Shown here piece by piece: positions 43,589-50,946 of a stretch of DNA of 64,000 nt. The DNA is from Saccharospirillum sp039982735 (GTDB lineage Bacteria; Pseudomonadota; Gammaproteobacteria; Pseudomonadales; Natronospirillaceae). Under the pieces are notes generated by a model. It was not told the DNA's origin, did not search any database, and saw nothing but the letters and a program-made list of their open reading frames with translations. Position 1 is the stretch's first letter, and each line of letters opens with the position of its first letter. The stretch covers positions 62,001 to 126,000 of the forward strand of contig NZ_JBDWXV010000009.1 of assembly GCF_039982735.1 (NCBI RefSeq), given 5' to 3'. The translations under genes and the position numbers were made by a program.

Positions 43589-44808
43589 TGAACGATACAG
43601 CCGTTCAAGGCGCCCTGAGCGGCATTCGGGTCATCGACCTGAGCCGCATTCTGGCTGGCCCCTGGGCCACCCAGATGCTGGCCGACTTCGGCGCCGAAGT
43701 GATTAAAGTAGAGCGGCCCGGCCAGGGTGACGACACCCGGGGCTGGGGCCCGCCGTTTCTGGGCGAGGGCGAGCACCGCGTCGCCGCCTACTTTCACAGC
43801 GCCAACCGGGGCAAAGCGTCCATCACCATCGACTTCACCAAACCGGAAGGCCAACAACTGTTGCGCGACCTGATTCGCGACGCCGACGTACTGGTCGAAA
43901 ACTACAAAGTTGACGGCCTGAAAAAATACGGGCTCGACTACGACAGTCTGAAGACCATCAACCCGCGTCTGGTGTACTGCTCGATCACCGGCTTCGGCCA
44001 AACCGGGCCATACAAACACCGCGCCGGATACGACTTCATGATACAGGGCATGAGCGGCCTGATGAGTGTAACCGGCGAACCCGATGGCACTCCAATGAAA
44101 GCCGGCGTAGCACTGTCCGACATTTTAACCGGCCTCTACGCCGCCAACGCCATTCAGGCTGCCCTACACTTTCGCGCTTGCACCGGCCTCGGTCAGCACA
44201 TCGATCTCTCCCTGCTGGATGTTCAGGTCGCGGCCATGGCCAACCAGGCCATGAACTACCTGGCCACCGGCAACTCGCCGGGGCGCCTAGGCAACGCCCA
44301 CCCCAATATCGTGCCCTACCAGGCGTTTGCGACAGCAGACGATTACCTTATTCTCGCTGTCGGCAACGATGGGCAATTCCAGCGGTTCTGCGACGTCGCC
44401 GGCCGCCCGGACCTGGCAGCCGACGAACGCTTTGCCACCAACCAGGCCAGGGTTGCCAACCGCGAAACCCTGTTACCGGTAGTTATCGAGCTGATGAAAA
44501 CCCAGTCTCGCGACTGGTGGCTGGCCCGACTGGAAGAAGTCTCCGTACCTTGCGGCCCGATCAACACTCTGGAGCAGGTATTCGCCGACCCCCAGGTTCA
44601 GAGCCGTGAGCTGCAGCGGGAGCTGGACCAGACAGAACTGGGCAAGGTGCCCTCAGTCGCCAACCCCATCCGCTTCAGCGAATCAGCGGTTCAGTACGAC
44701 AAAGCGCCGCCGTCACTGGGTGCCGATACCGACCGGGTTCTAATAGACCTGCTGGGCTGCGATGCAGAGCAATTAGCGCTTTGGCGTGAGCAAGGGATCG
44801 TTGGTTAA
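43588..44808 (+). CDS. gcdG: CoA-transferase family III, glutarate CoA-transferase-like
   Basis: A 406-residue CaiB/BaiF protein: LSGIRVIDLSRILAGPWATQMLADFGAEVIKVERPGQGDD, catalytic Asp region SLLDVQVAAMANQAMNYL. Coupled to gcdH, it probably activates glutarate using succinyl-CoA. Together with the LysR gene it reproduces the gcdR-gcdH-gcdG set. Confidence 0.92.
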   Translation: MNDTAVQGALSGIRVIDLSRILAGPWATQMLADFGAEVIKVERPGQGDDTRGWGPPFLGEGEHRVAAYFHSANRGKASITIDFTKPEGQQLLRDLIRDADVLVENYKVDGLKKYGLDYDSLKTINPRLVYCSITGFGQTGPYKHRAGYDFMIQGMSGLMSVTGEPDGTPMKAGVALSDILTGLYAANAIQAALHFRACTGLGQHIDLSLLDVQVAAMANQAMNYLATGNSPGRLGNAHPNIVPYQAFATADDYLILAVGNDGQFQRFCDVAGRPDLAADERFATNQARVANRETLLPVVIELMKTQSRDWWLARLEEVSVPCGPINTLEQVFADPQVQSRELQRELDQTELGKVPSVANPIRFSESAVQYDKAPPSLGADTDRVLIDLLGCDAEQLALWREQGIVG

Positions 44809-44864
44809 ATCTGATCGACGACGTCATGATTTAGTAGTCAAACTTTTGAGTTTGCACACTGAAA

Positions 44865-44977
44865 GCGGCGGGTGGCAGGGTTGTTTTTGCGGGGGTATCT
44901 GAGGCATGGATGCCCAAGTTAAGCCTACACGGAGGTATTCACGGCGCCCCCGCAAGAGCAACCCTGCCATCCGTCGC
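44865..44977 (+). repeat. GGA-hairpin palindromic repeat, copy 5 (type B), after gcdG
   Basis: Arms 44865-44895 and 44947-44977 form 31 uninterrupted pairs as plus-strand RNA, four of them G-U. Hairpin 1 is GGC-ATGGAT-GCC (44903-44914); hairpin 2 is GCC-TAC-ACGGAG-GTA, then TTCAC, then GGC. It lies in the 301-bp spacer between gcdG and a binding-protein gene; nothing else is recognisable there. Confidence 0.9.
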
Positions 44978-45109
44978 GGGCTCAAGGCATGGTAGCCAGT
45001 TCAGCCTCCGAAACCAGAGCTCTACCTCTTGACGCGCCTCAACACTCCTTTGACAACCCCAGCCGTTCAACTAGTCTGCGGTAAGGCTTGTCGTTGTAGG
45101 GTGACCCGA

Positions 45110-45967
45110 ATGGTGCGAACTCTGGTGATGTTATGGTTTGTGACCATCGTGACCAGTGTTCGCGCTGAACTCGCTGTGGTTTACCCCGCCAGTGAATCTG
45201 AACTGGATCGTCGTTTTGACGACCTCACCCTCATATTGCGCACCGCCCTGGAAAAAACCGAAACCGACTTTGGCCCCTTCGAAATGCACGCCGCGCCGGC
45301 TCCCATGACGTCCATGCGCTATTCACAGGAGCTGATGGCCGGGCGCACCCCGAACGTGATTTGGACCTCAACCTCCATTGAACGCGAAACCCTGCTTCTT
45401 CCCATTCGCATTCCCCTGCGCAAAGGCTTGTTGTCGTATCGTATCGCACTGACCCGGGCCGAAAATCAGCCCAAAATTGACCAGGTACAAGAGCTGGAAG
45501 ACCTCGCGCAACTTTCACTGGCGCAGGGCATTGGATGGGGAGACATACTGGTATTTGAAGCCAACGGGTTGCGGGTATCGACCAGCGAATACGAAAGCCT
45601 GTTTCGCATGATCGATGCTGGCCGGGTGGATATTTTTCCGCGCGGTATCGGCGAGGTGTTCGACGAATGGGAAATGCGGCGGGAGGTATTGCCCAACCTG
45701 ACCATCGAGCCCAACCTGCTCTTGTACTACCCCTGGCCCTATTACTTCTTCGTCAAGAAAGACAACGCCGCCCTGGCTGAACGGCTGGAAACCGGGTTGC
45801 TGAGAATGATCGACGATGGCAGCTTTGATGCTATTTTCTGGCGCTTTCACGGTGAAGCCATCGAACGCGCCCGCTTGCAGGAGCGCCGGGTCATCGAACT
45901 TAGCAACCCGCTGCTGCCACCCGACACTCCGCTTGACGACAGCCGACTCTGGTACCAGCCTTCCTAA
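45110..45967 (+). CDS. Orphan periplasmic substrate-binding-like protein
   Basis: A 285-residue protein: signal peptide (MVRTLVMLWFVTIVTSVRAE) then a type-2 binding-protein fold (VVYPASESELDRRFDDLTLILRTALEKTETDFGPFEM). TAGGG before the ATG at 45110 supports this start over the one at 45029. No transporter genes adjoin, so it may be a sensor or an orphan amino-acid-type binding protein. Confidence 0.75.
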   Translation: MVRTLVMLWFVTIVTSVRAELAVVYPASESELDRRFDDLTLILRTALEKTETDFGPFEMHAAPAPMTSMRYSQELMAGRTPNVIWTSTSIERETLLLPIRIPLRKGLLSYRIALTRAENQPKIDQVQELEDLAQLSLAQGIGWGDILVFEANGLRVSTSEYESLFRMIDAGRVDIFPRGIGEVFDEWEMRREVLPNLTIEPNLLLYYPWPYYFFVKKDNAALAERLETGLLRMIDDGSFDAIFWRFHGEAIERARLQERRVIELSNPLLPPDTPLDDSRLWYQPS

Positions 45968-45981
45968 TCGAACAACGGCGC

Positions 45982-46836
45982 TTAGTCTTGAATGAACAAG
46001 CGCATCGACAGATCGATTGCGGTGACATCCTTGGTCAGAGTGCCCATCGAAATATAGTCCACCCCGGTTTCAGCAATGCCACGCAGTGTATCGGCGTTCA
46101 CATTACCCGAGGCTTCCAGACGAGCCCGGCCGCTCGTGGTTGCTACCGCGGTGCGGGTATCCTCCAGGCTGAAATTATCGAGCATGATGACATCCGCGCC
46201 GGCCTCCAGCGCTTCGGCCAGTTCAGACAGGTTTTCGGTTTCCACCTCAACCGCCTTGCCCGGGGCCAGGTCTCGGGCCGCTCTCACCGCCGCACCAATA
46301 CCACCACAGGCCAGGATGTGGTTTTCCTTGATCAGAAACGCATCGTAGAGGCCCATCCGATGGCTTTGGCCACCGCCGCAAGTCACTGCATATTTCTGCG
46401 CCAGGCGCAGCCCGGGCAGTGTCTTGCGGGTATCGAGCAGATTTACGCCGGTGCCTTCGAGCATGGCCACGAAATGCGCCGCGCGCGTCGCCGTGGCCGA
46501 CAACAACTGCAGGAAATTCAGAGCCGCTCGTTCACCGGTCAGCAGTGACCGGGCTTTGCCGTTGATCTCTACCAGGGTGTCATTGGCCGCAACCCGGTCG
46601 CCGTCCTGAACATGCCATTCCAGCCTGACATCGGGGTCCAACTGATGAAACACCTCATTCACCCAGTCGACACCGCAGATGACAGCCGTTTCACGAGTAA
46701 TCACCCGCGCATGGGCTTCGCTTTGCTCAGCAATCAAAGCGGCATTGATGTCGCCGCTGGCAACGTCTTCGGCAAGTGAAGCCGCCACATTAGCCACGAT
46801 GGACTGGCGCAGATCATTCAGGTCGATCGGGTACAT
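45982..46836 (-). CDS. nadC: Nicotinate-nucleotide pyrophosphorylase NadC
   Basis: A 284-residue quinolinate phosphoribosyltransferase: SGDINAALI, ERAALNFLQLLSATATRAAHFV, LLDTRKTLPGLRLAQKYAVTCGGGQSHRMGLYDAFLIKENH and DVIMLDNFSLEDTRTAV. It makes nicotinate mononucleotide for NAD synthesis. Normal length, monocistronic. Confidence 0.97.
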   Translation of the reverse strand: MYPIDLNDLRQSIVANVAASLAEDVASGDINAALIAEQSEAHARVITRETAVICGVDWVNEVFHQLDPDVRLEWHVQDGDRVAANDTLVEINGKARSLLTGERAALNFLQLLSATATRAAHFVAMLEGTGVNLLDTRKTLPGLRLAQKYAVTCGGGQSHRMGLYDAFLIKENHILACGGIGAAVRAARDLAPGKAVEVETENLSELAEALEAGADVIMLDNFSLEDTRTAVATTSGRARLEASGNVNADTLRGIAETGVDYISMGTLTKDVTAIDLSMRLFIQD

Positions 46837-46930
46837 AACACCTCGGAAATCAGCGATGCAATAAACAGGAAGGGCTTGAAGAGACGGGATTATAGGGGGT
46901 AAGGCGGCGAAATGTCATGCGCAGGCAGTA

Positions 46931-46967
46931 CAAAACAAAAAAGCACGGCCCCGAAGGAGCACGTGCT
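46931..46967 (-). terminator. Intrinsic terminator after the small gene at 47001
   Basis: On the minus strand, AGCACG and CGTGCT (plus 46962-46967 and 46942-46947) enclose an inner hairpin with a TTCG loop, followed by TTTTTTGTTTTG. It ends the 47001 transcript. Confidence 0.85.
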
Positions 46968-47000
46968 GGAAACTAACAACGATAAAGTAAAAAAGGACGA

Positions 47001-47195
47001 TCAGGCGCTGTGCGTGCGAGACGGGGCGCTGAACCAGGAGACCAGAGTCTCTTTGGCAGATGCCAGGCCTTTCAGGGCAGCCGAGCGCAGGTATTCATTG
47101 CGCATTCTCATGGCTTCGGCTTCGTAGTAAGCCACATCCGGGTTGCCCCAGGAATCGGTAACAGCTTTGAATTCGATCTCGTTTGAGTGTGCCAT
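47001..47195 (-). CDS. Small conserved protein, paralogue of the gene at 16964
   Basis: A 64-residue protein (IEFKAVTDSWGNPDVAYYEAEAMRMRNEYLRSAALKGLASA) with the D-V-A-Y-x5-A-x-RMR-x-E-x2-R core shared with the 74-residue protein at 16964. GGAGG (plus 47199-47205 region, GCCTCC) precedes the start. Own terminator, no operon partner. It lies between nadC and the T6SS locus. Function unknown. Confidence 0.72.
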   Translation of the reverse strand: MAHSNEIEFKAVTDSWGNPDVAYYEAEAMRMRNEYLRSAALKGLASAKETLVSWFSAPSRTHSA

Positions 47196-47342
47196 GTTTG
47201 CCTCCAGACAATGTCATGTGCGTGTACGGTTAGGCGCTGAGGCCTTCAATGACACCCATGATAGGGAGGCTTACGATCGGTAACAAACGATGGGTTTTCA
47301 TGCCATAGGTGAATTTACCTCATCCATAGCCGAACGGAGGGA

Positions 47343-48332
47343 TCAGTCGAGTGATGCAAAGAAGGGGACGACGCCACTGTCACTGATGTGCCCGAGATAA
47401 CTGGTTTGCCCCAGATGATTCCAGTCTTGCCCCAGTCTTGCAGGTTGGCCGGTCCGGCGCACCAGCAACTCCAGTTGAACGGCCAACGGTTCGACCAGAT
47501 AGTCACGAACAAGATGATTGAGCAACGCCCAGCGCCCGGCATTCACAAACTGCTCCCGGTACATGGCTTCGGGCATGGGGCCGATACGCACACAAATTCC
47601 ACTGCTGTAATCGGTCACTCGACTGCCCAGGTGTGCATCCTGTCCGAGCACGGTGGCCTGCTGTCCTAACCGCAACCGATCTCGCTCCGGCACCGGTGCC
47701 ACCAGGCGATAATGTTCAACCACTTCAACCTCGTCAGTTTCCAGGTACCCCTGCAACAGCGTTTTGAGGCCCGTCGCCGATTTACTGTACAAACTGAATA
47801 GCCCGCTGAAGCGTAATTTCAACTGCGCCAGTTCATCATCCGGGTTTTGCTCCAGTGTCGGATTATTACTAACACTGGCGATCAGCCGACGATAATCCTG
47901 CAGGCGGTTCTCGATGGTATTCTGGGTCAGGCGGTTCAGGCGCCAGGCATCGAACAGTTTGGTCAGTAAATGGTTGTTCAGAATATCGAGAAAGGCCCTT
48001 GGCCCTTCGTAACCTTCCCATTCGTAATCCAGTAACTCTTCGGTATAAAAATCTGGCAGGGGTGAGGAGATGCCGTAGAGCCCGGCAAGATTGGTGACTA
48101 GTTCATAGCCTTTGTTGCCAGGCAATTCCAACACTTCATGAATGTCGGTATCACCATAGCCCAGTTCAAGATTGGGTCTTACCCGGATGTCACGCTGATC
48201 AAACCGACTGCGCGTACTCAGCGTATTCAAGCGCTGCAGCAACCGGTAAGCCTGAAAGAAATCGAAGTCCTGGCTGTTGTCCAGCAGGTCCTGTTTCAGA
48301 TCAGCGATCGATGTCCCGTCTGGCTGGTCCAT
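47343..48332 (-). CDS. tssG: T6SS baseplate protein TssG
   Basis: A 329-residue ImpH/VasB-type protein (DFFQAYRLLQRL; RVRPNLELGYGDTDI; LAGLYGISSPLPDFYTEELLD). It forms the baseplate wedge with TssF and TssE. The start lies 37 bp inside the end of tssF, and it is the last gene of the locus. No clpV or vgrG follows. Confidence 0.93.
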   Translation of the reverse strand: MDQPDGTSIADLKQDLLDNSQDFDFFQAYRLLQRLNTLSTRSRFDQRDIRVRPNLELGYGDTDIHEVLELPGNKGYELVTNLAGLYGISSPLPDFYTEELLDYEWEGYEGPRAFLDILNNHLLTKLFDAWRLNRLTQNTIENRLQDYRRLIASVSNNPTLEQNPDDELAQLKLRFSGLFSLYSKSATGLKTLLQGYLETDEVEVVEHYRLVAPVPERDRLRLGQQATVLGQDAHLGSRVTDYSSGICVRIGPMPEAMYREQFVNAGRWALLNHLVRDYLVEPLAVQLELLVRRTGQPARLGQDWNHLGQTSYLGHISDSGVVPFFASLD

Positions 48333-50020
48333 ACCAGTTCCTCTGCAGAATTCAAATCTGTAATGGTCAACTCAACATAGGCATTGACCGTGGCAAAATC
48401 AGTCAGTAACCGATGCAAAACCTCGCCGAACAAATAGATATCACCCAGGCCCGCAAACCCGGTTCCGTCGACACTCAAAGTGACGTGTTGGCCACGAATA
48501 AGACTGCCACGTAACAATCGGGTTGCCGGAGTAACGGTCATGGCCTGAATGGAATCCAGTCGCTTTAGATTGGCGTTTTCATCGCTCTTTCCTGCGCTGT
48601 GTTGTGGCAGGTACAGTCGCAACAGCCCTTTCAGATTATCGAGAGTCGCCATCGGCAAATAATTAATGGTCAGGTGAGACAACAAGCTCCACAAATCATT
48701 ACCGGATCGGGGAGGTACATAACCGGTTGGCGCCAACAGGTTGGAAAAGTCGACCAACTCGGAGGTATTCTGAGTACCTTTGCTCACTTCACCCTGCTTC
48801 AATTCACTGGCAAGACTGCCGTTGGAACAGGTCAGAGAAGCGGTCAGGGTTTCGCGCTGCGGGATACGCTCGCTGTCCGGATAACTCAGGTTCAGGCGCG
48901 TGGCGGTGCTTCCAGCATCGGCATCAAACTGCCGAATCAGTTCGTAAACACCGCCGTCGGCCTCACTCTGACTAAGCAATGACAGCGGCTGATAGCTGCT
49001 TCGCGTAGCCGTCTGGCGATTGTGACCGGTCACTTTTTGCACTGAATGAATCTGATACCGATTGTCCACATTGCGCGCTGGCTGCAATAACAAGTCGGCT
49101 TCTCGCTGATCCACCTGAACCGGTTCACTGTCATGAGGGAACAGATTAACCGCCGGTACGGTGAACAGTTTCAGGCTGTCGTTGCCAACCCGGGGCATTT
49201 TGCTGCGCAGGTTTTTCAAGTGGAACTCGATCGTCAGGTTACCGCCATCGACCATCAGCGTCTGAGGGCTGGGTGATGCCAGCCGGAAGTAGAGATAGTT
49301 ATACTTGTTCACGTAATATTCAGTTAGCCGCTGATAAGTAGGCAGCGACTGACTGGGGCGGGACAACAACGGGTAGCGATCATCCGTACCCAAAGAGTCC
49401 AGCCTACAGCCAGGCAGGGTACGTCGTTGCCCGCCCTGAACCACAGACACCGACTGCACACAAGTCTTTAGCAGGTAAAACAGGGAACTGGCCTGCAAGT
49501 AGTCATCGGCAGCCAGGAAGCTCAGGTCACTCAGGCTGAAGCGTCGACCGTAGCCGGCGAGCATGTTGATCTGAACACTGAGCGTACCCGAGCGATCGCC
49601 GAGGGTTTCCAGCGTTACACCCTTTATCGTCATTGGTAACACATTCAGATCGTAGGCCGTGGTAAAACGGCACTTGACACCCTGAACCTCGCGGGAGTCG
49701 ATAAAAGTGCCCTTGGGCACCAGCAGAGGCTCTTTGAGAATGCTTTTTGGCTCAAACGCCATGATGGTTGTGGCCGGAATTTCTTCTATATACTGCGGTG
49801 CGACCAGGTTGAGCAGCGACTGCGCCAGTTGCGGAAAACCGGAATCAAGTCGCTCCTGGATACCAGCACCCAGATAAGCTACGCCTTCGAGAATGCGCTC
49901 AACATCGGGGTCGGAGCTGGCACCGCCCAGATGTGGCGCATAGGCCGGGTATTTTCGGGAGAACTCAACGGCTTTTTCGCGCAGCGCATTCAGTTCGCGT
50001 TGGTATAGTTCACTGATCAT
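48296..50020 (-). CDS. tssF: T6SS baseplate protein TssF
   Basis: A 574-residue ImpG/VasA protein. The N-terminus LYQRELNALREKAVEFSRKYPAYAPHLGG is diagnostic, with VERILEGVAYLGAGIQERLDSGFPQLAQSLLNLV following. It is the major wedge component. Three bases separate it from tssE. Confidence 0.95.
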   Translation of the reverse strand: MISELYQRELNALREKAVEFSRKYPAYAPHLGGASSDPDVERILEGVAYLGAGIQERLDSGFPQLAQSLLNLVAPQYIEEIPATTIMAFEPKSILKEPLLVPKGTFIDSREVQGVKCRFTTAYDLNVLPMTIKGVTLETLGDRSGTLSVQINMLAGYGRRFSLSDLSFLAADDYLQASSLFYLLKTCVQSVSVVQGGQRRTLPGCRLDSLGTDDRYPLLSRPSQSLPTYQRLTEYYVNKYNYLYFRLASPSPQTLMVDGGNLTIEFHLKNLRSKMPRVGNDSLKLFTVPAVNLFPHDSEPVQVDQREADLLLQPARNVDNRYQIHSVQKVTGHNRQTATRSSYQPLSLLSQSEADGGVYELIRQFDADAGSTATRLNLSYPDSERIPQRETLTASLTCSNGSLASELKQGEVSKGTQNTSELVDFSNLLAPTGYVPPRSGNDLWSLLSHLTINYLPMATLDNLKGLLRLYLPQHSAGKSDENANLKRLDSIQAMTVTPATRLLRGSLIRGQHVTLSVDGTGFAGLGDIYLFGEVLHRLLTDFATVNAYVELTITDLNSAEELVWTSQTGHRSLI

Positions 50021-50023
50021 TCA

Positions 50024-50443
50024 TCAGCCCCGCATACTCAGGCTGATGCGTCCATCAGCAGTCAGGGAAATCATGGCTCGCACCGGCAGTACCCGGTCAC
50101 GAACCGCTACCTCACCGCGCAATTGCCAGCGCAGCGCACCCGCCTTCACCGTTTCATCCCGCTCCAGCGAGCAGCGGCGGAGCCGGGGTTCAAACAGTTG
50201 AATGTTGATTCGTATCTCCTCGCTGATCACATCCTGAGCAACATTGCCGTGGCTGACAAACAGCTTTTTAACATCAGACAAGCCGAGTTTGTCGTGAATC
50301 AGCGCCGTCCCCTGAATGGTATTCAGCAGGTTGCTAATATCCGTCAGTATTGAATCTATAAGGCTGACGTCGTCGACCTCCAGCGGCTCACCTTCGAGGT
50401 GCTGCCACTGTTGCAGCCTTTTGAGCAAACGCAGTTGACCCAT
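50024..50443 (-). CDS. tssE: T6SS baseplate protein TssE (gp25-like)
   Basis: A 139-residue gp25-family protein, with SILTDISNLLNTIQGTALIHDKLGL and a C-terminal SLTADGRISLSMRG. It connects baseplate and sheath. Position between hcp copy 2 and tssF matches its complex partners. Confidence 0.9.
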   Translation of the reverse strand: MGQLRLLKRLQQWQHLEGEPLEVDDVSLIDSILTDISNLLNTIQGTALIHDKLGLSDVKKLFVSHGNVAQDVISEEIRINIQLFEPRLRRCSLERDETVKAGALRWQLRGEVAVRDRVLPVRAMISLTADGRISLSMRG

Positions 50444-50445
50444 AC

Positions 50446-50928
50446 TCAGCGCTCAGCACTCCAGGCGTCTTCATATTCCACACCATCGACTTCATGGCTC
50501 CAGATAATATGGTCGTACACCAGCGAGATCTTCTCGCGATGCCCCGCTACCTGGTGTTCAGCGGTTTCGGTATCAGGCACGTAGAATTCAATGTTGGTGA
50601 TCTGGGCATTTTTCAGGCGCAGCCGGTAATACAACTCTTCCATGCCCGAGCCGTCGGTCCGGTACCAGTCGATCAGTACTTCGGTCAGCAATTCGCTGTC
50701 GCACAATGCCTGAAACAGCATCGGGCTGCTGCGATCGACAATCTTGCCCAGTGTCATCGGCAAATGCACCCGCCGTCCGGTTGGAATGCCAAAGGTGTCT
50801 GACGGTATCTTCACGGTGTGCTGAAAATTCAGTATCTCGATGCTGCCTTCGCGACCGGCCAGGTCTACATCGCCTTCGATCGCACCCTGGTTTTCTGCGG
50901 TTATTTGCATATAGCCGGGTAGTGCCAT
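50446..50928 (-). CDS. hcp: Second T6SS tube protein, Hcp paralogue
   Basis: A 160-residue Hcp-family protein (MALPGYMQITAENQGAIEGDV; IEILNFQHTVKIPSD; LYYRLRLKNAQITNIEFYVP; ISLVYDHIIWSH). It matches the other Hcp at 59093 in motif order but is clearly divergent, so it is an old paralogue. Start at 50928 has GGAGG eight bases before it. It follows the fused TssBC gene by 18 bp, so the two form an alternative tube-sheath pair. Confidence 0.9.
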   Translation of the reverse strand: MALPGYMQITAENQGAIEGDVDLAGREGSIEILNFQHTVKIPSDTFGIPTGRRVHLPMTLGKIVDRSSPMLFQALCDSELLTEVLIDWYRTDGSGMEELYYRLRLKNAQITNIEFYVPDTETAEHQVAGHREKISLVYDHIIWSHEVDGVEYEDAWSAER

Positions 50929-50946
50929 GAAAATCACCTCCTGTTA

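Noticed and set aside
4660..44977. GGA repeats considered as integron attC sites or transcription terminators
   Set aside because: They lack the GTTRRRY/RYYYAAC ends of attC, are not at cassette junctions, and have no U-tract after the stem.
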